DNA of 64,000 bases, taken from the NCBI RefSeq assembly GCF_035989285.1, contig NZ_CP108513.1:1178001-1242000 (forward strand). The letters are read 5' to 3'. This document shows, piece after piece, positions 34,343-42,652 of this stretch. Every line of letters starts with the position of its first letter. Position 1 is the first letter of the stretch. The stretch comes from Streptomyces sp. NBC_01235. Its GTDB lineage: Bacteria; Actinomycetota; Actinomycetes; Streptomycetales; Streptomycetaceae. A model generated the notes under the pieces. It was not told the origin of the DNA and searched no databases. It saw nothing but the letters and a program-made list of their open reading frames with translations. The translations under genes were made by a program, and so were the position numbers.

Positions 34343-35032
34343 ATGCACAACCCGCCCGTCGACTCCCCGCCCCGGCCCCGGCCCCGGCCCCGCCCCCGTG
34401 CCCGGTGCACGGCCGTCGGTAGCGCCCTTGTCCTTGGACTGTGCTCCGTCGCTCTCCTCGTGCTGGTCTGGGTCAAGTGGCATCCCCTGATCTCCGTCGA
34501 CGGCGACATCTCCCGCACCACCCACCGCTGGGCCGTCGCCGACCCCGACGTCACCCAGGCCTGCCGCATCCTCACCGACTGGGTCTGGGACCCGCTGACC
34601 ATGCGTCTGCTCGGCGCGGCGGTCGCCGTGTGGCTGGTGTGGCGGCACGCGGCCTGGTGGACGGCCGGGTGGCTGGTCGCCACGTCGGCGCTGGGCACGC
34701 TGATCCAGCAGGGCCTGAAGGCCTGGGTCGGCCGCGCCCGCCCGGTCTGGCCCGACCCCGTCGACTCCGCGCACTACGCGGCGTACCCCTCCGGGCACGC
34801 GCTGACCGCGACCGTGGTGTTCGGCCTCCTGCTGTGGCTGCTGCACCGGCACGGCGTCGGCCCTGTCGTGTGGCGTACGGCGCTGGTGGTGGCGGTGGTC
34901 TCCGTGGTGGGCGTAGGGCTGACGCGGATCTGGCTGGGCGTGCACTGGCCCTCGGACGTCCTGGGTGGCTGGCTGCTGGGGGCGATGACGGTGGCCCTGG
35001 CGATCGCGGTACAACGACGGTGGCAGCCGTGA
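34343..35032 (+). CDS. PAP2 family phosphatase
   Basis: 229 aa from ATG 34343. A Pro-Arg repeat (RPRPRPRPRAR) precedes about six transmembrane helices. The three PAP2 motifs are present: KAWVGRARP (Kx6RP), AYPSGHALTA (PSGH) and TRIWLGVHWPSD (Rx5Hx3D, with Thr in the position of the usual Ser). Such enzymes dephosphorylate undecaprenyl pyrophosphate or phosphatidic acid at the outer membrane face. The active site is complete. It starts just after the repeat block. Confidence 0.88.
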   Translation: MHNPPVDSPPRPRPRPRPRARCTAVGSALVLGLCSVALLVLVWVKWHPLISVDGDISRTTHRWAVADPDVTQACRILTDWVWDPLTMRLLGAAVAVWLVWRHAAWWTAGWLVATSALGTLIQQGLKAWVGRARPVWPDPVDSAHYAAYPSGHALTATVVFGLLLWLLHRHGVGPVVWRTALVVAVVSVVGVGLTRIWLGVHWPSDVLGGWLLGAMTVALAIAVQRRWQP

Positions 35033-35059
35033 TCGGGCCGGGGCGCCGGGGAAGGCGCG

Positions 35060-35637
35060 GGCACTGGACACGGCCGGCACGGTGTGGGGCGGCGCGGCTC
35101 CCGTCCGGGTGCCCGACGAGGTCGCCGGATGGTGGCGGGTGCGAAACGAGAGCGCGGAGTTGCACAGGCCCGCGTACACCGGACTGTCCGGTCAGATGAC
35201 GCTCCCGGCGCCCGCGCCGGACGCCGAGCGGCACGGCCGGGACTGAAGGCCGGCGGACTGGCCCCGTACCCCCGAGGTACCCCCGACGCTCTGGACGCGC
35301 CGAGCGGGTTGGGCGGGCGGGGCTTCCGGGTCGGTGTGGGCGGCGCCTGCGGCCGGTGTTCCGGGAGCACGGCCTCGACCGGTACGTCGACGTCGACGTC
35401 GACGCGTGCGTGCCATCGTTCGAGCACGGTGTGCGGAAGCCGGGCCCCGGCGGCTGTTCACGGTCGTGCGCGAGGCGCCGCGCGCCGATCCCCGCAGGAC
35501 TCTGATGGCGGGCGACGACCGCCCACGGACGGAGGTTCGGCGGGGCGGCGGTGGGCTGCGCGGCGCACTTCACGGACCATCTGCCGGCGGTCGAACGTTC
35601 GCAGGGGTTGCGGCCGGGCGTGGACCTGGTGGGCTGA
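35060..35637 (+). pseudogene. Decayed HAD-superfamily hydrolase
   Basis: Pieces of one HAD-type protein appear in order in several frames: WWRVRNESAELHRPAYTGL (35135-35192), GLAPYPRGTPDALDA (about 35240-35290), RPVFREHGLDRYVDVDV and VPSFEHGVRKPGPR (about 35350-35445), LFTVVREAPRADPRRTLMAGDD (motif III/IV with the acidic pair), and GCAAHFTDHLPAVERS to GLRPGVDLVG ending at TGA 35635-35637. At least three frameshifts separate them and the catalytic N-terminus is missing. A (GTCGAC)3 run near 35390 may mark an expansion. The gene is inactive. Confidence 0.7.
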
Positions 35638-35787
35638 TCCGCCGAGACCTCGGCTCGCCCCCTGCCGACGGTAGCCTCAGGCCACCTTTACGGGAAAATG
35701 CGCGCCCACTCTGGACGATCCCCCGCGTCGCCCAGAGCAGGCGTCAGCCCGGCGCGCTCCGTCCGGAGTCGACCGGGATGCCCTGAG

Positions 35788-35811
35788 TATAGTTGGCTGG
35801 CAGCCAGTCAA
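35788..35811 (+). promoter_or_regulatory. TetR operator overlapping a -10 box
   Basis: TATAGT (35788-35793) overlaps TTGGCTGGCAGCCAGTCAA (35793-35811), a near-perfect palindrome with one mismatched pair besides the centre. It lies 15 nt before the TetR gene start and fits autorepression. Confidence 0.65.
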
Positions 35812-35826
35812 CGCAGGAGTTACAGG

Positions 35827-36501
35827 ATGTCCCCGCGCAGCGCCTCGGTCAATGAAGAATTGCGGCGACGTTCCCGGGAACGGCTCCTACAGGCCGCGGT
35901 GGAGCTGGTGAGCGAGCGCGGGTACGAGGCGACGACACTCGCCGACATCGCTGACCGGGCCGGCTCGGCGCGTGGTCTGGTTTCGTACTACTTCCCCGGC
36001 AAGCGACAGCTGGTGCAGTCGGCCGTGCACCGCCTGATGCACCGCACGCTGGAGGAGGCGCTGGAGCGGGAGCCGCACACCGAAGACGGCCGGGAGCGGA
36101 TGGCGCGGGCCATCGACGCGATCATGGGTCTGGCCCGGGACCGTACGGTACTGATGCGCCAGCACATGGCGGGGCTGCTGCAGGCCGAGGGCTTCGTGCG
36201 GTGTCCGGAGCAGCAGCGGCTGGCCGAGCTGCTGCGGGACACCGCGGTCCGGCACGGGTCGCAGGACGTCGACCACGACTATCCGATACTGCGCTCCCAG
36301 CTCATGGGCGCCGTCTACGCGATGGTGCTGCCCAATGCGCCCCTGCCGCTGACGACGTTGCGTACCGATCTGTTCGCGCGCTACCGGCTCGACTGGGAGC
36401 AGGGGGTCCCGCCGGACGCCGAGGCGCCCGGCGGGAGGTGTGACACCGATCTGTCGCGGTTCTTCGCGACGGACCCGGCGGCCGGGGATCAGTCGAAGTA
36501 G
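35827..36501 (+). CDS. TetR/AcrR family transcriptional regulator
   Basis: 224 aa from ATG 35827, with AGGAG 9 nt upstream. The N-terminal helix-turn-helix is TTLADIADRAGSARGLVSYY with FPGKRQLV following. The ligand domain contains MARAIDAIMGLARDRTVLM. It probably binds the TTGGCTGG palindrome just upstream. The gene ends convergently, overlapping the LVIVD gene by 13 nt. Targets other than itself are not evident. Confidence 0.88.
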   Translation: MSPRSASVNEELRRRSRERLLQAAVELVSERGYEATTLADIADRAGSARGLVSYYFPGKRQLVQSAVHRLMHRTLEEALEREPHTEDGRERMARAIDAIMGLARDRTVLMRQHMAGLLQAEGFVRCPEQQRLAELLRDTAVRHGSQDVDHDYPILRSQLMGAVYAMVLPNAPLPLTTLRTDLFARYRLDWEQGVPPDAEAPGGRCDTDLSRFFATDPAAGDQSK

Positions 36502-37991
36502 TCCGGCTGGGTCTGGACGTTGAGCTCGCGCAGATGGACCCGCTTGGCCGGATCCGTACGCCGGTCGTCGATCTTCAGCACGTCGAAGCCCTTGGCGATG
36601 TCGTTCGAGTAGATGTAGCCGTTGTAGTAGTACGCCGACCAGGGGCCGGCGGTCGTGAGCCGCTCGGTGTCCACCGGGCCGCGCTCGAAGTAGGCGATCT
36701 CCTTGGGGCGGGCGGAGTCGGTGAAGTCCCAGACGGAGACGCCGCCCTGGTACCAGGCCTGGACCATGATGTCCTTGCCCTTGACCGGGATCAGCGAGCC
36801 GTTGTGCGCCACACAGACCTCGGTGGCCGCCTGGGGGCGGTCGATCTTGAAGTAGCTGCGGAAGACGAGCTTGCGGTGCTCGCCCTTGCCGACGATGTCG
36901 TAGATGCCGTCGGCACCCCTGTTCGGGCCGATCTCGGCGTTGCAGGTGGCCGCGCCTCCGCCGCCCAGCTCATCGGTGAAGACGACCTTGTTCGCCTTCT
37001 GGTTGAAGGTCGCCGAGTGCCAGAACGCGAAGTTCACGTTGTCCTGGACCTGGTCGATGACCTTCGGGTGCTCCGGGTCCTTGATCGAGAACAGGATGCC
37101 GTCGCCCATGCAGGCACCGGCCGCCAGGTCCTTCTCGGGCAGCACGGTGATGTCGTGGCAGCCGGTCGTCTTGGAGACGCCGGGGTTCGTGGGAGCGCCG
37201 GGGTTGCCGCCGCCGTCGGGACCCTCACCCGGGAAGAGGACGGGGAAGCCCACGAGCGCCGCCTGCTCCGGCGCGTTGCGCGGCACCTTGATGACCGAGA
37301 TGCCGTCGTGCGGGGGCTGACAGTCGGGGTAGGCGGCGTTCGGCGAGTACGAGGAGACGTAGATGTAGACGTTCTTGCGCTCGGGCACCAGGGTGTGGGT
37401 GTGCGAGCCGCAGGCGGTCTCCACGGCGGCGACGTACTTCGGGTTCGCCTTGTCGCTGATGTCGAAGACCTTCATGCCCTCCCAGGAGGACTTCTCGGTC
37501 ACCGGCTGCGTGGTGCTGTTGCAACTGCTGTCGCTGCGCGAGGAGTCGGTCGACAGGAAGAGCAGGTTGCCCGAGACGGAGATGTCGTTCTGCGAACCGG
37601 GGCACAGCACCTGGGCCACGGTCTTCGGGGACTTCGGGTTGCTGATGTCGAAGATGCGGAAGCCGTCGTAGTTGCCGGAGAAGGCGTACTTGCCCTGGAA
37701 GGCCAGGTCCGAGTTGGTGCCCGGCAGGGCTTCCTTGGGGATGTTCGCCAGGTGCTCGATGTTGGCGGAGTGGACGATCTCGTCCTTCCCGGGTATCTCG
37801 CCGTCGGCGATCGCCTCGGCCGCCTGGGCCTGGGCGTCCTGGGACACCTCGCGCTGCACGGCCGGGCCGTCCCCCGGGTCGGGGGTCGCGGCCGCCGGCA
37901 CCGCCGTCAGGAGTGCGGCCAGGAGTCCGGTACACGCAGCCGCGACTCCCAGCCGTCTGCGGCGCGTTCGGGGATCGTTCAACAGGGTCAC
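36489..37991 (-). CDS. Secreted LVIVD-repeat (beta-propeller-like) protein
   Basis: 500 aa from GTG 37991, 5 nt after GGGAGG; a GTG at 38018 lacks a ribosome binding site. It has a signal peptide (RRRRLGVAAACTGLLAALL to AAATPDP). The exported part contains repeats of the form FRIFDISNPKSPKTVAQV and MKVFDISDKANPKYVAAV, the LVIVD-type beta-strand units, with extra loops containing paired Cys (CNSTTQ, CQPPHD, CHDITV). It may bind a cell-surface partner. It is divergent from a DUF305 lipoprotein gene, an arrangement I recall from other streptomycetes. Confidence 0.85.
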   Translation of the reverse strand: MTLLNDPRTRRRRLGVAAACTGLLAALLTAVPAAATPDPGDGPAVQREVSQDAQAQAAEAIADGEIPGKDEIVHSANIEHLANIPKEALPGTNSDLAFQGKYAFSGNYDGFRIFDISNPKSPKTVAQVLCPGSQNDISVSGNLLFLSTDSSRSDSSCNSTTQPVTEKSSWEGMKVFDISDKANPKYVAAVETACGSHTHTLVPERKNVYIYVSSYSPNAAYPDCQPPHDGISVIKVPRNAPEQAALVGFPVLFPGEGPDGGGNPGAPTNPGVSKTTGCHDITVLPEKDLAAGACMGDGILFSIKDPEHPKVIDQVQDNVNFAFWHSATFNQKANKVVFTDELGGGGAATCNAEIGPNRGADGIYDIVGKGEHRKLVFRSYFKIDRPQAATEVCVAHNGSLIPVKGKDIMVQAWYQGGVSVWDFTDSARPKEIAYFERGPVDTERLTTAGPWSAYYYNGYIYSNDIAKGFDVLKIDDRRTDPAKRVHLRELNVQTQPDYFD

Positions 37992-38181
37992 TGCATCCTC
38001 CCTCGTCGCCGTTCGCACAGGAACGGTTCACGGTGCTCCGAAGTATCGTCTTCATCATGCACATATCAAAGGTTGGCAACGCACTCGTAATGAATCTTTC
38101 CGGTCAGTAATGCGGTCAGTGATGCGAAGATCCCTACGAGGACGGTCCCCGTCCCCAACTCGCCTGCCCCAGGAGGTCGTT

Positions 38182-38820
38182 GTGCTCGTTCGCCGCGTGC
38201 CCCTCGTCGCAGCCTCGCTGCTGCTCGCACTCGCTCTCGCGGGCTGCGACTCCGGTGAGGACACCAAGTCGGGTGCGGCAAGCGGACCTTCGGTGATCGC
38301 GCCGGGCAAGCCGGGTGAGGCGAACCGGACCCTCTCCGCCCAGGACGCGGCCGAGCAGCGCGTCGACGACGACACGCCCAACTCGGCCGACGTGGCGTAC
38401 GCGCGGATGATGATCGAGCACCACGCCCAGGCGCTGGAGATGACCGAACTCGCCCCGGCACAGGCCCGGTCGACGACCGTGAAGGGACTCGCGGCGCGGA
38501 TCGGCGCGGCACAGGGCCCGGAGATCGAGGCCATGAAGGCCTGGCTCACGACGTACGGCAAGGAGACGGCGAGCACTGGGCACGAGCACACGGTGATGCC
38601 CGGGATGGCCACCGAGGCACAGCTGACCAAGCTGCGCGCGGCGCGCGGCAAGGCGTTCGACGCGCTCTTCCTCACGCTGATGATCACCCACCACGAGGGC
38701 GCCCTCACCATGGCCACGGACGTCAAGGCACAGGGCAACAACGTGCGGATCGAGGAGATGGCGGACGACGTGATCGCGCAGCAGACGAGCGAGATCACCC
38801 GGATGCGCGGAATGCAGTAA
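38182..38820 (+). CDS. DUF305 family lipoprotein
   Basis: 212 aa from GTG 38182, 6 nt after AGGAGG. A lipoprotein signal peptide is evident (VPLVAASLLLALALAGCDSG; lipobox LAGC). Two DUF305 His pairs follow, MIEHHAQALEM and MITHHEGALTMA, with a Met-rich loop (HEHTVMPGMATEA). The His and Met residues suggest copper or other metal binding outside the membrane. It is divergent from the LVIVD gene (190-nt gap), and the two may work together at the cell surface. Confidence 0.9.
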   Translation: MLVRRVPLVAASLLLALALAGCDSGEDTKSGAASGPSVIAPGKPGEANRTLSAQDAAEQRVDDDTPNSADVAYARMMIEHHAQALEMTELAPAQARSTTVKGLAARIGAAQGPEIEAMKAWLTTYGKETASTGHEHTVMPGMATEAQLTKLRAARGKAFDALFLTLMITHHEGALTMATDVKAQGNNVRIEEMADDVIAQQTSEITRMRGMQ

Positions 38821-38914
38821 CGCCTCCGCCTCCGACGACAGGCTGTGCAGGCACCCCTGGCCGGCACCCCTGGCCGGCACCCCCTGTCGCCGCGCTCTTC
38901 GCCGACGCCCTTTG

Positions 38915-39553
38915 TCAGCGCCGTGTGTGACGTGGCGTCAGGTGTCCCGCGTCCCGTGCCTGCGCGATCAGCCTCAGCGACCGGCGCCGGCTGCGCCCCG
39001 TCGCGCACATGACCGCGAGGACGGGGTCCACCCCCTCCTCCTGGGCCGCGCGGTACTCCTGTGCCACCAACCACCGCCCCTGGGCACCGCGCGGCCAGGC
39101 CGGACGGGCGCGGCGGGGGCCGAGGGGCTCGTCGGCATCCGCCTCACCCTCCGCGCCGCACGCGTCCCCCGCCCCACCCTCCGTGCCGCACGCGTCCCCC
39201 GCCTCACCCTCCGTGCCGCACGCGTCCCCCGCCCCACCCTCCGTGCCGCCCGCGTCCCCCGCCCCACCGACGCCGTCGTCGCGGTTCGCGAACAGCGGAC
39301 CCTCGATCCAGTCCGCGAGCACCGTCAGGTCGACGAGGGACAGGGCCGGCCGGGCCCGGATGTCCTCGATGGAGGCGCTGCCCCCGCAGACGACGGCCAG
39401 CAGCTCGACGTGCGCCCCGTCGGCGAACGCCAGCCGGACATGGAACCAGGAAGTGATGCCTTCACCCTCCCGGACCTCCCACGCGGGCCACACGGACACC
39501 GTGCCGTCCTCGGTGGAACGGTCAGAAAGATTAAGAAACGATGCTTCTAGCAC
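38915..39553 (-). CDS. DUF6214-like protein with a variable repeat
   Basis: 212 aa from GTG 39553. The N-terminal domain (VWPAWEVREGEG, WFHVRLAFADGAHVELLAVV, ASIEDIRARPALSLVDLTVL) and the C-terminal helical domain (ARPAWPRGAQGRWLVAQEYR, VLAVMCATGRSRRRSLRLIA) are conserved-looking and match DUF6214 as I recall it. Between them (residues 95-134) are four 10-residue repeats like GDACGTEGEA. A later start at the GTG of VSVWPAWEV is possible. The C-terminus looks DNA-binding (ATGRSRRRSLRLI), but its function is unknown. Confidence 0.72.
   Translation of the reverse strand: MLEASFLNLSDRSTEDGTVSVWPAWEVREGEGITSWFHVRLAFADGAHVELLAVVCGGSASIEDIRARPALSLVDLTVLADWIEGPLFANRDDGVGGAGDAGGTEGGAGDACGTEGEAGDACGTEGGAGDACGAEGEADADEPLGPRRARPAWPRGAQGRWLVAQEYRAAQEEGVDPVLAVMCATGRSRRRSLRLIAQARDAGHLTPRHTRR
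39151..39270. repeat. 30-bp tandem repeat inside DUF6214 gene
   Basis: Four 30-nt units (39151, 39181, 39211, 39241) differ by a few bases and share CGCGTCCCCCGCC. They encode four GDACGTEGEA-type decapeptides. The frame is kept. Confidence 0.9.
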
Positions 39554-39699
39554 ACACGCAACGAAACCGCATGATCACTTTCCATACGAACGAACACGCG
39601 CGCATCACGACCACACAGCACACTGACAGCGGAGCGGCCGCGGTGCGATGCTGGAGTCACCAGCGATCTCCTCCGGCCTCCGGGGTAAGGAGTTCCGCC

Positions 39700-41073
39700 G
39701 TGCTGCGTGTCGCCGTCGTCGGCTCCGGGCCGAGTGGGGTCTACACCGCCCAGAGTCTGGTCCAGCAGGACCCCGAGGTGCTCGTCGACGTCCTGGACCG
39801 GCTTCCGTGCCCGTACGGGCTCGTGCGGTACGGCGTCGCCCCGGACCACGAGAAGATCAAGTCGCTCCAGCAGAATCTGCGCGCGGTGCTGGAGCACGAG
39901 CGGGTGCGCTTCCTCGGCGGGGTCCGGGTCGGCGCGGGCGGGGTGCCCGTGGCCCGGCTGCGCGAGCTCTACCACGCGGTCGTGTACTGCGTGGGCGCCG
40001 CGACGGACCGCCACCTCGGCCTCCCCGGCGAGGATCTGCCGGGCAGCTGGTCGGCGACGGACTTCGTGTCCTGGTACAGCGCGCATCCGGACGCCCCCGT
40101 CCACCGGTTCCTGCAGGGCACCCGATCGGCCGTGGTGGTGGGCGTGGGGAACGTCGCGGTGGACGTCACCCGGATGCTGGCCCGGGGCCCGGCCGAGCTG
40201 AGCCCCACCGACATGCCGCAGGCGGCGCTGACCGCGCTGGCGGCGGGCACGGTGACCGAGATCCACATGGTGGGCCGGCGGGGCCCGTCCCAGGCCCGCT
40301 TCACCACCAAGGAGCTGCGTGAGCTGGGCGGGCTGCCGGACACCGAGGTGGTCGTGGACGAGGCGGAGCTGGCGCTGGATCCGGCCTGCGGCGAGCCGTC
40401 CGGACTGGCGGCGGCGCAGCGGCGCAACGTGGAGGTGCTGCGCGGCTGGGCGGCGATGCCGGCCCGCGGCGCCCGGCGGCGGATCCGGCTCCGGTTCTTC
40501 CTGCGGCCCGTCGAACTGCTGGCCGACGGGGACCGGGTGGGTGCGGTGCGCTTCGAGCGGACCGCCCCGGACGGGCAGGGCGGGGTGAGGGGCACCGGCG
40601 CATACGAGGACATCGAGGCACAGTTGGTGCTGCGGTCGGTGGGTTATCGCGGGGTGCGGCTGGAGGGACTGCCGTTCGACCCGGAGCGGGGCACGGTGCC
40701 GCAGCTGGCCGGGCGGGTGCTGCGTGAGGGCGTGGTCGCGCCGGGCGAGTACGTGGCGGGCTGGATCAAGCGGGGCCCGACCGGTGTCATCGGCACCAAC
40801 CGGCCGTGCGCGAAGGAGACGGCGACCTCGCTGCTGGAGGACGCCCCCGATCTCGTACGGCGGGAGCTGCCCGGTGATCCGCTCGGGCTGCTGCGAGCCG
40901 CCGGGGCCGAACCCGTCGAGTGGGCCGGGTGGCTGGGGATCGAGCGGGCGGAGGCGGAGCTGGGGGCCTCGCTGGGGCGGGGCGTGGTGAAGCTGCCGGA
41001 CTGGGCGTCGCTGCGGGCCGCGGCGAGCCCGACCGGGATCGATGTACAGGACACACAGCGGCAACGTCCGTGA
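39700..41073 (+). CDS. FprA-type ferredoxin-NADP reductase
   Basis: 457 aa from GTG 39700, 8 nt after AAGGAG. It shows the adrenodoxin-reductase pattern: FAD site VAVVGSGPSGVYTAQSL, PYGLVRYGVAPDHEKIK, NADP site VVVGVGNVAVDVTRM, MVGRRGPSQARFT and the C-terminal GWIKRGPTGVIGTNRPCAKET. Length equals that of mycobacterial FprA. It reduces ferredoxin with NADPH, serving cytochrome P450 or iron-sulfur enzymes. No partner gene is adjacent. Confidence 0.92.
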   Translation: MLRVAVVGSGPSGVYTAQSLVQQDPEVLVDVLDRLPCPYGLVRYGVAPDHEKIKSLQQNLRAVLEHERVRFLGGVRVGAGGVPVARLRELYHAVVYCVGAATDRHLGLPGEDLPGSWSATDFVSWYSAHPDAPVHRFLQGTRSAVVVGVGNVAVDVTRMLARGPAELSPTDMPQAALTALAAGTVTEIHMVGRRGPSQARFTTKELRELGGLPDTEVVVDEAELALDPACGEPSGLAAAQRRNVEVLRGWAAMPARGARRRIRLRFFLRPVELLADGDRVGAVRFERTAPDGQGGVRGTGAYEDIEAQLVLRSVGYRGVRLEGLPFDPERGTVPQLAGRVLREGVVAPGEYVAGWIKRGPTGVIGTNRPCAKETATSLLEDAPDLVRRELPGDPLGLLRAAGAEPVEWAGWLGIERAEAELGASLGRGVVKLPDWASLRAAASPTGIDVQDTQRQRP

Positions 41074-41187
41074 AATCAACAAACTGTTCAAGGGACGTAC
41101 GGTCTCGTGCTGTGCGGATGTCCCCCTGCCCGCCCGCCTTCTCGCCACCCCCCGCGTCCCCCGTCTCCCCGCCGCTCTGGAGTGCCC

Positions 41188-42603
41188 ATGGCCACCACCG
41201 CGCCCGTTCATCCCGTCGACGAGGTGCCACCCGTACGACAGTTGGCCGCCTTCGGCCTGCAGCATGTGCTCGCGATGTACGCGGGCGCGGTGGCCGTGCC
41301 CCTGATCGTGGGCGGTGCGATGAAGTTGTCGCCCGCAGACCTGGCGTATCTGATCACCGCCGACCTGCTGGTGTGCGGCATCGCCACGCTCATCCAGTGC
41401 GTGGGTTTCTGGCGGTTCGGCGTGCGGCTGCCGATCATGCAGGGCTGTACGTTCGCGGCGGTGTCGCCGATGGTGCTGATCGGGACGACGGGCGGCGGGC
41501 TGCCCGCGATCTACGGATCTGTGATCGTGGCGGGGCTCGCGATCGTGCTGCTGGCCCCCGTGTTCGGCAGGCTGTTGCGCTTCTTCCCGCCGCTGGTCAC
41601 GGGCACGGTGATCCTGGTCATCGGTGTCTCGCTGCTGCCGGTCGCGGGCAACTGGGCCGCGGGCGGCGTCGGTTCGGCGGACTTCGGGGAGCCGAAGAAC
41701 ATCGGGCTCGCCGCCTTCGTGCTCGTGGTGGTGCTGGGTGTGCAACGGTTCGCGCCGGCGTTCCTCAGCCGGATCGCGGTGCTGATCGGCATCGTGGTGG
41801 GGCTCGCGGTCGCGGTGCCGTTCGGGTTCACGGACTTCGACGGGGTCGGGACCGCCGACTGGGTCGGGATCAGCACGCCGTTCCACTTCGGCGCGCCCGT
41901 CTTCGAGGCGTCGGCGATCATCTCGATGCTGGTCGTGGCGCTGGTGACGATGACGGAGACGACCGGTGACCTCATCGCGGTCGGCGAGATGACGGGACGC
42001 AAGGTCGAGCCGCGCAGCCTCTCCGACGGCCTGCGCGCCGACGGCCTGTCGACCGTCCTCGGCGGCGTCTTCAACACCTTCCCGTACACGGCGTACGCGC
42101 AGAACGTCGGCCTGGTGGGCATGACCCGGGTGCGCAGCCGCTGGGTCGTCGCCACCGCGGGCGGCATCCTCGTCCTGCTGGGCCTGCTGCCCAAGCTCGG
42201 CGCGGTGGTGGCGGCCGTTCCTGCGCCGGTGCTGGGCGGTGCCGGGCTGGTCATGTTCGGGACGGTGGCCGCGAGCGGGCTGCGCACGCTGGCCGGGGTC
42301 GACTTCAAGGACAACCACAACCTGACGGTGGTGGCCGTGTCGGTCGCGATGGGCGTGCTGCCGGTGGGTGTGCCGACGATCTACGAGAAGTTCCCCGACT
42401 GGTTCCAGACGGTGATGAACAGCGGCATCAGCGCGGGCTGTGTGACGGCGATCGCGCTCAACCTGCTCTTCAATCACCTTCCCTCGACGGCCGGTCCGGC
42501 GCCGCGGCCGATCGCACTCCCACACGGCGGCGGGGAGGAACCTGTCGAGACGTCGGCTGGGCAGTCCAGGGAGTCCAGGAAGCCCAGGGAAGAGACCGTC
42601 TAG
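41188..42603 (+). CDS. NCS2 family uracil/xanthine permease
   Basis: 471 aa from ATG 41188 with GGAG upstream. About 12 to 14 hydrophobic helices, starting AAFGLQHVLAMYAGAVAVPL (the NCS2 signature QHVLAMYAG) and including TETTGDLIAVGEMTGRKVE and FNTFPYTAYAQNVGLVGMTR, the substrate-site region of the purine group. Xanthine or uric acid transport with protons is more likely than uracil. It follows the reductase gene after 114 nt and ends at a hairpin. Confidence 0.9.
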   Translation: MATTAPVHPVDEVPPVRQLAAFGLQHVLAMYAGAVAVPLIVGGAMKLSPADLAYLITADLLVCGIATLIQCVGFWRFGVRLPIMQGCTFAAVSPMVLIGTTGGGLPAIYGSVIVAGLAIVLLAPVFGRLLRFFPPLVTGTVILVIGVSLLPVAGNWAAGGVGSADFGEPKNIGLAAFVLVVVLGVQRFAPAFLSRIAVLIGIVVGLAVAVPFGFTDFDGVGTADWVGISTPFHFGAPVFEASAIISMLVVALVTMTETTGDLIAVGEMTGRKVEPRSLSDGLRADGLSTVLGGVFNTFPYTAYAQNVGLVGMTRVRSRWVVATAGGILVLLGLLPKLGAVVAAVPAPVLGGAGLVMFGTVAASGLRTLAGVDFKDNHNLTVVAVSVAMGVLPVGVPTIYEKFPDWFQTVMNSGISAGCVTAIALNLLFNHLPSTAGPAPRPIALPHGGGEEPVETSAGQSRESRKPREETV

Positions 42604-42613
42604 ACGGTCCGCC

Positions 42614-42638
42614 GGGCGGCCGGGCATGCCGGCCGCCC
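42614..42638. terminator. Hairpin terminator
   Basis: GGGCGGCCGG and CCGGCCGCCC flank GCATG between the convergent permease and esterase genes. Confidence 0.8.
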
Positions 42639-42652
42639 ACCAACGTCGGGTC

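Noticed and set aside
35334..35786. A 150-codon plus-strand open frame as an intact gene
   Set aside because: Only its middle part reads as HAD sequence; flanking parts of the same protein are in other frames, so it is one piece of a pseudogene.
39547..42627. A 1026-codon open frame on the minus strand
   Set aside because: It lies opposite the FprA-like reductase and NCS2 permease genes, which have clear motifs and ribosome binding sites; its translation is low-complexity Arg/His/Gln sequence typical of antisense frames in high-GC DNA.
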